A stretch of DNA of 64,000 nt from Lasiosphaeria ovina (lineage: Eukaryota > Ascomycota > Sordariomycetes > Sordariales > Lasiosphaeriaceae): the NCBI GenBank assembly GCA_033439765.1, contig JAULSN010000011.1, forward strand, positions 868,001 through 932,000, read 5' to 3'. The notes beneath the pieces were generated by a model. That model was not told the DNA's origin. It saw nothing but the letters and a program-made list of their open reading frames with translations, and did not search any database. Below are positions 1-10,994 of the stretch, one piece after another. The translations under genes and the position numbers were made by a program. Position 1 is the first letter of the stretch; each line of letters opens with the position of its first letter.

Positions 1-40
1 AGAAGACCCAATCGCTTCTCTAGAGCCCAACACCGACAGC

Positions 41-2244
41 ATGAGCGACCTAGAAGTTGAGCGTGTGCTGGCAGGCACAAAGAGCACCATTGAGGCTCTG
101 TTCAGAGACTACGGTAGCGTCGGGGGCTCGGTTGGCATCGCGAGGAATGGGAAACACACCTTCATCGAATTCGGCTCACAGGATCCCACCACCAACGAGC
201 CCGTCGACCGCGACACCATCTACCTCATCTCATCCATGGCCAAGCCCTTCACATCCCTGGCCGTGGCAATGTTGGCGAACGACGACAAGATTGACATCAG
301 CCTCACGAGCCCAGTCAAGAACTTCCTCCCCGAGCTGCAAGGCAACGACTTTCTCGCCCACACCGGCCAGCCCATCACCATCGCGGACCTGCTCAACCAC
401 CAGTCCGACTTCCTCCGGTGCACAAACCTCTGGGAGAGCCCAAACGGGTTCATCCCGTGGCAAGACGTCGCGCCTCTGCTGTCCCTCTTCCAGACCCTGC
501 CGAGGAATCCAAAGTTCCGCTACCCCCACTGCTTTCGCCATGCCCGGAACTACTCCAACGAGAGCTACGCCCTGCTCGCCGAGATAGTCGAGAGGCTGAC
601 GGGGAAGCCGTGGACGCGCTTCATTCGCGACAGGATCCTGCGCCCCCTTGGTCTCACGAGCACTGTCGTCGGCCTGACGGAGTCCGAGCACGCAGAGCGG
701 GGCCAGCCAGGAAGCAGCAAGATTGCGCTGTCATTTGCAGTTCCCGTCTCCGAAACCCTGAGCAGACTGTCTGCGGCTCACGGAGATGCTGCGGCGTACG
801 ATGTGGTTCACCCGTGGGTCATCAACAACCTGCCTCAGCTCACAGCCCAACGCGTCTCGCCTTCACAAGCTCGCCACGCCGCTGCCGGAACGCTCAGCTC
901 GACGCCGATCGGCGCCGCGGCCGGAATCATGTCGTCAGCGCGAGACCTCTTGAAATTCTACGAACACTTCATGGAAGTTTACAACGACGTCGAGAAGGGG
1001 CGAGACCAGGGTCAAGCAGCCACAAACGGAACTGGGCAGCCCACAGACGTGGACAGGATCCGACAAGGCATGGCGACGCTACACGGGCACATCAAGGACA
1101 TGATGGCCGCCGATGAAAGCTGCACGTATGCTGCCGGCTGGTACGTAGTTGGAAAATATCAGCTACGACGTATGAGACGAAACTAATGACACAAACAACG
1201 TTGAATAGGAACACAGTCAACGTGCCCTGGGACCCAAAGTCAGCAACTCGCTGGCCCGGCGCAGACGGCGACAACTCGCGACGTATCGAAAAATCGACCA
1301 GAGAAATGGGGCAGCCGAGCAGCGCCGCCGCGGAAGCGTGGCACTTCCTCCAGCAGCAACACGGCCCCGACACCACAGCACCCACCACCCAAAAAGAAAC
1401 AGAACTGGCCCTGTTCCACGGCGGCAACATGGTCGGCGCGACGTCCTTCTGCCTGCTGCTGCCGGCGCGGCAGGCGGCCGTCGTGGTGCTGTGCAACACG
1501 CGGGGCTTCTTCGTCGACGCGGCCAACCTCGCCGGCATGCTGCTGTCAGAATGCCTGTTCCGCGGCCCCCAGGGGGACGAGATGGCCGCGCTGTGCGCAC
1601 GCACCCGTGCCACTGCTGCGCACCTCGCCGCCAGCTACGTGCGCGACTTGCAGCGCTACGAGCTCGTGCTCGCCCGCGACTATTACAGTCTGCCGGTGCT
1701 TGACGCCAGCAAGAATGGTGGCGACTGTGAATATGCGTCGTGCTGCGGCACGTTTCAGCTCGTGCCGGGCGTCGTGGCGCGCGTCTCCTGGGCTCCTGCT
1801 CCAGCTGGTGCTTCTGCGTCGGAAGCAGGCGACATCGATGGCAATTGCAATGTCAATGGCGGCGCCAACAACAGCGAAACGAGGGGCGGCCGCCGCCAGC
1901 TCACGCTCGCGCTCAACGGCCAGCCGGCGTGGGCGTACCCGCTGCGGCTCAAGACGGGGTGCAGCCCACGCCACAACTCGTGCATCATGACCTTTGCCAT
2001 GCCCATGGGCGAGCTGGTGCGCGCGGGCGTCGGCGGCAACAACCGGTTGGAGGCAAGGGATTTTGAGGTCACGTTTCGGAACACGGCGGCAACAGCAGTG
2101 GATGGGCTGCCGCTGCCGACGCAGTTCCAGGAGCTGGTCTGGGTGTTTGACCGCAGCTGGCTGGCGGACCCGCACAGTCTAGAGGGGGTGGATCTGGGCG
2201 CTTTTACGTTCAGGAGACTGAGCCCGGGAGGTCCTGGGGTTTAA
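41..2244 (+). CDS. Beta-lactamase-fold serine hydrolase (class C / PBP-like)
   Basis: Model: exons 41-1140 and 1209-2244, 711 aa. The 68-nt intron has a GTACGT donor and ends TTGAATAG, and it joins the frame inside a Trp codon (residue 367). Family hallmarks visible in order are SMAK (S65-K68, the SxxK nucleophile/base), YSN (Y171-N173) and HGG (about 437-439) in the position of the KTG/HTG box. Fungal members are esterases, amidases or transesterases, often near secondary-metabolism genes; the substrate cannot be read from sequence. No signal peptide is apparent, so it is probably cytosolic. The C-terminal ~250 residues look like the extra beta domain seen in longer fungal members. The ATG lies only 40 nt from the window edge, so an upstream exon cannot be excluded. 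Class is confident; function is not. Confidence 0.85.
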
Positions 2245-2816
2245 ACGGGCAGGAGCGGGTGGTGTGGTTGGGCTTGAGGTTTGGGATGATAGAGATAGGG
2301 AGGGAAGTGCACACGTCATGTTCAAGGGCTGCTCCTTCTAAAACAGAGAAAGGTGGAAATTCCTTTTACGAAACTCTCTCTGCCTGTTCAATCTCGTGGA
2401 CGGCGTTCTCTTCTACAAACAGGCCCAGTGCTAAAATTTTCTCTACAATTGCATCGAGGTCGAGGCCTTCTGCTGCTCTGAAGAAGTTGCTACCGATGGG
2501 TTGTGCCTAGGTAGGTAGTTATGTTATCTCAGACTGATGCCAGTTAATTATTCAGAAATAGACCTTGCCAAAATCCGCAGGCGTCGGCCAATAATAGCTT
2601 GCTCGTAGGCGAACATACATGAAGGCGCGGTGGCCGGAGCCTCGTGCACAGTTTCAGCTCTTCAGCTCTTCAGCTCTTCACCTTGGCTTCTACACAACAC
2701 CACCACCACCACCACCACAGTCTTAATTACTTGCCTCTTACATCTGCCTCTTATAGCCGGGTCAAAACTTGCAGTTGAGCAAAACGCAAAACACAAAACT
2801 CTCAACAGACAAAAGC
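2245..2816. other. Intergenic, short-repeat rich
   Basis: No convincing gene. It holds the 3' flank of the hydrolase and the promoter side of the next gene. Just upstream of that gene are a TCAGCTCT-type run (about 2656-2683) and a CAC/ACC triplet run (about 2699-2718). Confidence 0.6.
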
Positions 2817-3335
2817 ATGGCAGCGAACTCGGCCCCAGCCCGCAGCGCCGGCACGGAAGACGGCGTCTTCTGGGGCTGGCTCGACGGCTACCTGAACGGC
2901 ATCATCGGCATCGCGATCCTCGGCTCGCAGATCACCTTCACAGTGCTGGTGTCGGAGATAGCCGACCCGGCCGCCGTGCTGCAGCCGGCGACGCCGGCGT
3001 TTGGCCGCGAGACGGTGCGCGCGTTTATCGGTGTGAGCTGGCTGCTCTTCATCGCGTCGCTGGGCATCTCGTCTTTCACCAAGGTCGTGCTGTCGGACCC
3101 CAACGAGCGCGCCTGGCTGATCGCCCGCATGGGCGTGCGCCGCTTCCGCTCGCTGTACTCGGTTCTTACGCTGGTGCTCGACGCCCTCTCCGTCGTCCCC
3201 TTCTTGTTCCTCGCCCTCGCCACCACGGCGTACCTGCCCGTCATTGGCTGGATTGGGACGGCTTTTGTGTCGCTCTTCTCGTTGGTGGTCGCCGTGTCCT
3301 GGTTCTTGCTCGACTGGAGGGCGTCGATCGTCTGA
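2817..3335 (+). CDS. Small four-span membrane protein, unknown function
   Basis: Single exon, 172 aa from the ATG at 2817 (context AAAGCATGG). The same frame is open 16 codons upstream but contains no ATG there. Four hydrophobic segments are visible: about 30-50 (GIIGIAILGS), 75-97 (GVSWLLFIASLG), 118-142 (VLDALSVVPFLFLALA) and 145-168 (VIGWIGTAFVSLFSLV). The N-terminus is hydrophilic and the C-terminus short. Length and topology resemble the many small uncharacterised tetraspan-like proteins of Sordariomycetes. No catalytic motif is seen and no named family is recognised. GC-rich codon use matches the flanking genes, so the frame is probably real. Confidence 0.7.
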   Translation: MAANSAPARSAGTEDGVFWGWLDGYLNGIIGIAILGSQITFTVLVSEIADPAAVLQPATPAFGRETVRAFIGVSWLLFIASLGISSFTKVVLSDPNERAWLIARMGVRRFRSLYSVLTLVLDALSVVPFLFLALATTAYLPVIGWIGTAFVSLFSLVVAVSWFLLDWRASIV

Positions 3336-4263
3336 GAGCGACGTAGCTCTTCAGGGCTACACTGTGAACATGTGGACACAAGAATTGCTAGTCGGACTGG
3401 GCTTGTCTCGAAGCTGTCACGCCTGATTAGTCAAGACGGCGATTTCGCCGCATTGGCAACAGGTGGGTGTGGCGGGCCATTATGGACTATAGGCAGAATC
3501 GGTGGGGGCAATCAAGACCGATATATCCAGCGACCTCTATTGGCGTATGCGGCTAATGCTGCTTGAACTGCTTGCCGTGCCACCGCACCCGCATCCCCTT
3601 TCAGGTAGGTCCCCCGCATATTACAAGCCATAACGGCCTATATAACCCGGAGATATCTGAGGCCCGGCGTCTAAGAATAGACCAGAGCAGCGGGCGATAT
3701 GCACCAAGCCGTCACGTCACGCGTCATAACTTTAGTCTCTCGCCATCTTACACACAACAACCTAGAGACGGGACAAGGATTGAACAAGGCCGGTGTGGGC
3801 TGCCACGAGCCACAACATGCAGGGACTCGACGAGAGACAGTTCGGAGTTCCGGGCACTGACAGCTTCACGGGAGAGAGCTAGTATTACCAGGTTCTGCCA
3901 AGACGGCTCGCAGCAGTAGAGCACCTCGATGCGGACAGGCTGAAGTCGACCCCGTTATATCGTACCGTCCGGGCACACAAAAGCTCCTCCCGAGCCAATC
4001 TCAGCCGGTTCCGGCCTCCCAAAAATCCCATGACCCGGTCTTTGGGAGATTGATCATGGAGGGGAGATTGTTATTGTTATTATTATTATTAGTCTGGCGA
4101 GTCGGAGAATCATGTCATGTCGTGGCCGGGTCCGCCGTGCATATGAGGCGGTCGTCTATATTTGTACCCCGTTACCCCGGACTTTTTCGACTCTTGGACG
4201 TCGTCTCCCCAAGCTCGTGCACTGACAGACGATTTCTGGCCCGAGGGTGTCTGAGTCTGAATA
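3336..4263. other. Intergenic, no gene seen
   Basis: About 930 bp without a supportable coding frame. A TTATTA-type microsatellite lies at 4068-4091 ahead of the next gene. Confidence 0.6.
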
Positions 4264-7200
4264 ATGTCCTCTCTCGTCGGTGCCCTCTGGGCGCTGGTGC
4301 TTGCCCTGCACCTCTTTGTCTGCCGCGTGAATGCCCAGGCGGACGGCTCCGGGGCCGCGCCAGATCAGTGCAGCTGCTCGGGTCTCGACTACACGAATGG
4401 AGGCTCGTACCTGATCGACGGCACCTCTGACCGGGACTTTACGTTCACCTCGGTCTTCACTGGCAAGTCTTGCTCTTCGGTGTACTCGGACATTGCTGAC
4501 GTTTAGACAGGGGCATGCTTCGCCTCGACCATCACGCCGATCCTGATCTCGCCTGACGGATTTGGCTACCAGTGCTCGCCCATTGCGTCCAACGACGGCG
4601 ACGAGCAGCCGTCAGAATGGTACGAGGGCCAAAAGCTAGATTCTGTTTGTGCCACATGACGACTAACATGTTTCCAGCGGCGTGGCGTACTACCAGATGA
4701 GGACGGGCACGTGGTCTATCATTATCCAGGCTCCCGACTTTGATTTCACCGTGCAGCGGCAGTTCAACCTCACCGTGGGCGGGGCCGTCAACACGGTTGT
4801 CGTGACGGTGACCCCTACAATCACGGTCGGCGTGACAAGCACCCTCGGCGGGACAAGTAAGCCAGCCCCCGGCCCCTTACCCTAACACCAAACACGCAGA
4901 CTAACAATCATCCCAGCCATCACCAACTGGATCGAGGATGTCACCACCGAGTACGCCGAGCCCGACTTCGTGACGTCGGACTGCTACCTGCCGACGGACA
5001 CCGTCATCTACTACGTCCCAGGGCCGACCTCGCACATCGTCAACACCATCTCGCGGTGGTCGACGCTGGGGCCAGCCACGCAGTACTACACATCAACCAT
5101 CGTCGACTACGCATACTGCCACTGGCCGGCCGCGCCAACGCACGATCAGCCGCCGCCGCCCACAACTGCGCGGCCGCCGGCATCCTGCACGACGAGCTGC
5201 CGGCCGTGGTACAACACGGGCGGCGGCGGGTGGACGTGGACACGGCAACCAAGCACGACGCAGCGCGCGCCGACGACGACCTTCCGGCCCACGGTGACAT
5301 GGCGCCCGACCACGCGCTCCACGCCCCCCGTCGTCACGTCCGTCACCACCCGCCGCCCGCCCGGCAACACGCCCACCCCTGGAATCACTACTATCACGCG
5401 CCGCCGCACTACGACCCAGCCGACAGGGCGCCCGACGTCGAATATCCCCACCCCGGGGATCACGACTATCACGTCGCGTCGCGGATCGACCACGCGCGTA
5501 CCCCCGAGCTTCACCATCATCACCACGCAGACGTCTCGCCGCGGCGGGGGCGGTGGAGGAGGCGGGCAGCAACCGACCACGTCGCGGGGCGGTGGAGGTG
5601 GCGGACAGCGGCCCACTACTTCTCTGCCGCCTGGTGGGATCTACACCACGACCATCAGGGGCGGTGGCGGAGGAGGAGGTGGTGGTGGTCAGCAACCGAC
5701 TACATCCCGACAAGGTGGTGGTGGTGGAGGGGGAGGGGGAGGGGGAGGGGGACAGCAACCGACCACGTCGCGGGGCGGTGGAGGTGGCGGACAGCGACCT
5801 ACTACTTCTCTGCCGCCTGGTGGGATCTACACTACCACCATCAGGGGTGGTGGCGGCGGTGGAGGAGGAGGAGGAGGACAGCAGCCGACTACTTCCCGAC
5901 AGGGTGGCGGTGGTGGTGGACAGCAACCGACTACGTCTCGTCAAGGAGGCGGTGGCGGGCAGCAGCCGACTACATCTCGTCAAGGAGGTGGTGGTGGCGG
6001 GCAGCAGCCAACCTCCAGGCAGGGCGGCGGCGGCGAGGGTGGGATTTTCACTACCACGATCCGTGGTGGTGGTGGCGGCGGTGGCGGTGGACAGCAGCCT
6101 ACTACTTCTCGTCAAGGAGGCGGTGGCGGGCAGCAGCCAACCTCCAGACAGGGCGGTGGCGGTGGACAGCAGCCTACCACTTCTCGTCAAGGAGGTGGTG
6201 GTGGCGGGCAGCAGCCAACCTCCAGACAGGGCGGTGGAGGTGGGCAGCAACCGACCTCTAGACAGGGCGGCGGCGGCGAGGGTGGGATTTTCACCACGAC
6301 AATTCGGGGCGGCGGTGGTGGTGGTCAGCAGCCTACCTCCAGGCAAGGAGGCGGTGGCAGCCAGCAACCAACATCTCGTCAAGGAGGCGGTGGTGGTGGT
6401 CAGCAGCCTACCTCCAGACAAGGAGGTGGTGGCGGCCAGCAGCCGACTTCTCGACAAGGAGGCGGCGGTAATCAACAGCCGACATCTCGCCAAGGTGGAG
6501 GTGGCAATCAACAACCAACTTCTCGTCAAGGTGGAGGTGGCAATCAACAGCCAACTTCTCGCCAAGGCGGCGGCGGTGGCCAGCAACCCACGTCTAGACA
6601 AGGCGGCGGCGGTAATCAGCAGCCAACTTCTCGCCAAGGCGGCGGCGGTGGCCAGCAACCCACCTCTAGACAAGGCGGCGGCGGCAACGGAGGCGGAAGC
6701 CAGCAGCCGACCTCGCGAGGAGGAGGCAGTGGCGGTGGCGGCGGCGGAGGCGGCGGCGGCGGCGGCGGCGGCGGCACGCAGCCCACGTCTCGGCGCAGGC
6801 CGCCAGCAGCCGTCACCGAAGCCCCTGACGCAGCGGCGCTCGGTATGTTTCACCGAACCACAGTCCCTCAATTCTTCTTTTCCACCCAACCTGGCTCTGC
6901 TAACACAATACCCCAATCTCCAGCACGGCGCGGCCTGGCCGCTGCGGCAGACTACACTAGCACAGTAACAGAGACGACGTTTACCTTTACGCAGACAGTG
7001 GTCGAGGTGGTCGAGGGCGAGACGGTGACCGAGATTGGTGAGGCACACCCATTCCCCTGCTCACATTCGATTCTTTTCCACGGGCAGCAGCACTAACAGC
7101 TTCTTTTCCTCGGGTGGTCAGATTACACGACATCCACGACGACATTGTGAGTTTCTTTCCCACCCCCTCTATCTCTTGGGTGATATCTAACCACCGTCAA

Positions 7201-7472
7201 CACAGCTTCCCGCCCGAGCAGACGGTCTGCGAGGCCGAGGACACAGTAACATACTACTACCAGGGCCCGGCCGTGACCGACTACCAGGTCAACTACGTGA
7301 CGTACTACACGTTTGCGACGGTCTGGATTGGGTGAGTGATTCCCCCCCCTTATGTGTCATGGCCATGTTTTACTGACTCTGCCTGCGCCACAGACAAACA
7401 CAGCACGTCACGTCGACAGACTACAACGCCTACACCAGGTGTTGGCAGGGCGGCGGCTGGTACGGGTCGTGA
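4264..7472 (+). CDS. Secreted protein with long Gly/Gln/Pro/Thr/Ser/Arg repeat tract
   Basis: Model: exons 4264-4462, 4511-4619, 4678-4856, 4917-6842, 6924-7037, 7122-7146, 7206-7331 and 7394-7472, 918 aa, with phases matching at every junction. The N-terminus has a signal peptide (LWALVLALHLFVCRVNA), then a Cys-containing domain with CSCSGLDYTNGGSYL and a conserved block TITPILISPDGFGYQC. Next come a Thr/Val-rich stretch, a Thr/Pro-rich linker, about 400 residues of poly-Gly units alternating with QQPTSRQ, and a short Tyr/Thr-rich tail ending WYGS. Intron 1 is read as GC-AG: donor GCAAGT at 4463, CTGAC branch, ACAG end at 4510. Without it the frame hits TAG at 4504. With it the protein reads SVFTGACFAS, which fits the conserved block. 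Likely a cell-wall or extracellular matrix protein; that role is inference. Confidence 0.75.
5540..6776 (+). repeat. Coding tandem repeat: poly-Gly / QQPTSRQ units
   Basis: More than twenty degenerate units encode 4-13 glycines followed by QQPTTSR or QQPTSRQ. A longer unit containing GGIxTTTIR recurs about four times. Units differ at third positions (GGT/GGC/GGA) and in Gly count, which indicates repeated slippage and unequal exchange inside one exon. The opposite strand is a long stop-free frame only because of this composition. Confidence 0.95.
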
Positions 7473-7529
7473 GGCCGGCGCCTGTTGTGATTTCCTCTGT
7501 AACTGTCACGGCACCTGCCGTGCGGCGGC

Positions 7530-7778
7530 AGGTTCGGGCCAAAAAAGAAATGGACTCCTCCTAGAATCTACCTTAATTACCTTACGGAAGGACAGTGCTT
7601 AACAAGTAGCGTCTTATTGCTACATGTGCTGTGTTGGCAGCTCGCTAAATCTCAAGGGCGTTAACGCCCAAGCCACTATTAGTTAGCGAGATGAGCGCTA
7701 ATTGTATGTTTTCCAAGCACTTGCCTAAGGTAGTACATACAGTACAGGTGGGAGTCCATTTACTTTTGGCCCGAACCC
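7530..7778. mobile_element. MITE-like non-coding inverted-repeat element
   Basis: Imperfect terminal inverted repeats of about 30 bp share TTCGGGCCAAAA and AATGGACTC: left arm 7530-7560, right arm reversed at 7749-7778. The core is itself palindromic. CTCGCTAA (7641-7648) pairs with TTAGCGAG (7683-7690), around the perfect 14-bp palindrome GGGCGTTAACGCCC (7656-7669). No coding capacity is seen. Size and architecture suggest a MITE or a fold-back element. No clear target-site duplication was found. Confidence 0.55.
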
Positions 7779-8523
7779 TCCCGCCCGCAGTGTGGCCACT
7801 TTGGTGATCATGTAAGGAGGACGCACGACCTGGCACGTGGCCTGCACCACGACCTATTTTTCTACAATACTGGTCAAGTTATACTACGCTTTGGCCGGTC
7901 AGGATCTCTCTCTCGTGACAGTAGTGTGACGAATCTAGCCTCATATAATTTCCATTTTTGGACCGCGCGCACGTTTAGGAGTTCTCAATATAAAATAATA
8001 TCATAACCTTCAACGCTTAGTTAATAGTACGGGTTCTTATCAGTAGATATACGCAGTAGCTGCCAAGGTGGATTGGTGGGTATTCGCAGTGTTAGCAGGG
8101 GTGCCCCGATGAACACGAACACGACTGGCCAATGGTGGGCTAGTTACCAGCGTACAAAGGTATCAGGCCTGAACCGCCCAGTTCCATCACAGCACAACAG
8201 CTGTATTGCAGTCTACCTACCTAGGCAGCTGTTTGCACTCAGGCCTTAGTTTTGCCGTGTCGCTACACGCTGCAGTTGACAGCCAACTATACGCCATGGA
8301 CGGATCAAGCAAACTCGGCCCGCTGGATGCGGCAGGCTGCTGCGAAATTGGGAACTCGGAACAAGACAGACAAGTCGCGCCGCTGGGTGCACCCGACTCC
8401 GGGGCTGGGTCAGTCGACAGCGTCTTCGGCCATCCCGTGCAGATACTAATACTATGGCCTCGCCCACAGGGTAACACGCGTCGAGGCGCCGGATAGCAGT
8501 CGACAGTCGACAGAGGAGACTCG
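7779..8523. other. Intergenic, partly AT-rich
   Basis: About 745 bp between the MITE-like element and the recognisable part of the HET pseudogene. An ATG at 8296 opens a short frame that cannot be joined in phase to the HET homology. Confidence 0.5.
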
Positions 8524-10369
8524 TACATTCGCCTTCTACAGCTTCGGCCGGGGGCGGAGAGCGACATTGTGGAGTTCGAGCTCTGCGGGGCGGATCTGAG
8601 GCTCAAACCACACTACGAGGCCCTCTCGTACGAGTGGCGAGACAGGGTCGGCTTGGTTCCGGTTCCGTGTAGCGGCCGTTACATGCTCGTGACGCCAAAC
8701 CTCAAGTCCGCGCTGACCAAGATCAGGCTCAAGGACGAGGTGCGAACGTTGTGGGTCGACGCGGTCTGCATCAACCAGGAAGATGTGCCCGAGCGCAGCC
8801 AGCAAGTCGCCACGATGGGGAGCATCTTTGGCGATGCTAGCCCGGTCATCATGTGGCTGGGAGAAGAATTTCTACATACAGAGAGTGGCTTTGTAGCCCT
8901 CGGCCTGTTTGCAAAAGTCTACGACTTGCTAGATGGCACCGACATGTGGCATCCAGGCTTGGAAGCCGTGACGCTGCAACCAGGCACTAGCGAGTACCAA
9001 GTGGTCAGCTCCATCTTGCACGAGCTGCTGGATGATTGTGCGGCTCATTCCCACGGTTTGGAGGACTTCTTCCAGCGGACACCCTTGACGAGGGCCTGGA
9101 TACTGCAAGAGATCGTCCTGGCGAAAGAAGCCACGTTAGTCTGCGGGTCTGTGCAGAGCGACTGGGACACCGCGAGAAAGGCTCTTTGGGTGATATATTT
9201 CCGAAGTTTCAGCCTCGGAGCCCCCTAGGGGTAGAAGGGGATTTCGACCGGCTGAAAAACCAAGTAGTCGGGATTCTTGGGAATCAGCTAGGCGCGCGGG
9301 CTGCGCTGCAAGAGGTCATCAGCGCAACAATCGCACACTCTTTATCGGGCTGGCTTGGTTACGCGGGCGATTTCGGAGCCAGCGACCCACGGGATAAGAT
9401 CTACGCAGTCTTGGCGCTGCGAATGTGGCCTGACAAGAAGCCCTTTGCTGCCGACTACAGTCTCCCAGTCGAAGAGGTGTACACCTTTGCCACTCGGTAC
9501 TACATGGAGGAAACCCAGAAACTGAGTTTCTGGTGGGACCGCAACGGGCGCAGGGAGAAGAAAATCGCTCGCTTGCCCTCATAGGTGCCGGACTGGTCAA
9601 GCCCCTCGAAACATACAGTTCGGGAGGTAATTCAAGCTGGGTGGGCTGGCCAAAACTGACGGCAGTGTGCGGTATCACACTACAAAGACCAGCTTGCACC
9701 TCGATGGCTATATCATGGACAGAATCACCCATGTCACGAGCGTGACAGGGGATGTGGGCACCTGCAATGTTCTCAGATCCGCAGTGGCAGCACTCGCTGG
9801 GAGACGGCTCAGTATTTTCGATACCTACCCGTCGCCCGTCCAATTATTAAGTGAGAATGAAGGCTCGCGAGAAATGTCTTACCTCGAAGCGTTTGGCATA
9901 GTATCTCCCGGTCCAGTTATGAAGGCAATCTCGTGGGAGCACAAGAGGCCGTCCCATTCCTCGCATGAACGGTCTCCTCCGACGATGCTACGCCGGAGCC
10001 ATCAAAGTGTTGTGCCGCCGGAACTCCAGCCGATGGTGCAGGAATAGGCGACTCAGGCGAAAGCTACTAAAGATTGCGACTTCGATATTCTCAACCGGAT
10101 GGAGAGCATGAGGAGTTGCGAAGAAGATCTGGTTGGTTTACACAGAAAAGGGTCATTTTGGTCTTACGGGACCAGGCGTGGCGGAAAAGGGCATGATTGT
10201 GGTGATTCTAGCGGGATCGGACGACGCAGGTCTGCTGGAAGAGAAGATGGACGGCTCCGTGAGATTCTACGAATATGCCGACAAGATCTTCATGAGGCAT
10301 CTGGCTAGGGAGCCCGGAAGTCTTGACGAAGTGGAGGAAGGCGCAAAGGCAGAGAGATTGGAGATATGA
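8524..10369 (+). pseudogene. HET-domain (heterokaryon incompatibility) pseudogene
   Basis: Recognisable HET homology runs from YIRLLQLRPG (8524) through YEALSYEW, LWVDAVCINQED and VIMWLGEE, then DPRDKIYAVLAL, to a C-terminal VYTEKGHFGLTGPG block (from about 10133). The gene is broken at several points. A TAG at 8494 closes the HET frame just upstream. A C-run at 9221-9225 appears one base short (five C), which shifts the frame and gives TAG at 9226. The conserved LPSWVPDW motif reads LPS-stop-VPDW, with TAG at 9582. Another shift follows near 9650. No plausible intron repairs these. HET proteins trigger cell death in non-self recognition; this copy should be inactive. Confidence 0.85.
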
Positions 10370-10994
10370 TAGCGGTGCTGCCGCTGCGGAATTTCTGAGG
10401 GCGACATTGGTTGGTACCAGGTGGAAAATCAAGACCTCGTCCCTTATCCCCATGCAAACCCCCATCGTCTCTGCCCTCTTCGCCAATGCCGCCCCCTTAA
10501 CCTCCACTCCCCCTCCCCCCCCTCCATGCTCCCTCCCCAGCAACACCAACGGCAGCGCGCTATCCCTCCAAGTGTTACTCGCGGAGAATAAATATTGTAG
10601 CATGAACTAGCTAGGAAAAGTCATGGACAGGTATTTCTAGTTAAGCCTATGGGATTCTAAAATAGAGATCTTGATAGCTATTGCCTTACTCGGCAAAAAT
10701 CCTTGTGGTCGAGCCGTAAAGCCATGGGGCCGCCCAGAGCTTGGAAATCCTCCGGTAACAACCATTTAAACCTAGGGACTGGACTGTCAGGCATATGATA
10801 AAACCCAAAGCGCTGTATCAGGAGATAAGAATGCTACGCTTCCTGCATGATGTGCTTGATTACTGTACAAATCCCGATTATTGTTTGTCTTTTAACAAGG
10901 CGGCCATTGCTAGATCCTTCGCTTTCTTGTTCTGCGTAAGCTTGATTTGCCAATACTTGGTGTGCAAAGTAACTTGACCCCCGCCTGAACTATC
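10370..10994. other. Intergenic, no gene seen
   Basis: About 625 bp of flank between the HET pseudogene and the convergent RNase H-like gene. It has a pyrimidine-rich stretch near 10500-10530. Confidence 0.6.

Noticed and set aside
4453..4506. A 54-nt GT-AG intron (GTCTTC...GTTTAG) as the way to remove the TAG at 4504
   Set aside because: It is in phase, but the donor is poor and it deletes the VFTG residues; the GC-AG alternative has a consensus donor and a better protein.
5093..7048. A 651-codon minus-strand open frame opposite the Gly-repeat gene
   Set aside because: It mirrors the repeat composition of the plus strand; the plus strand has a signal peptide, introns and conserved blocks, so the minus frame is a shadow.
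8296..8496. A short plus-strand frame (MDGSSKLGPLDAAG) as first exon of the HET gene at 8.5 kb
   Set aside because: No donor/acceptor pair joins it in phase to the HET homology, and it has no recognisable content.
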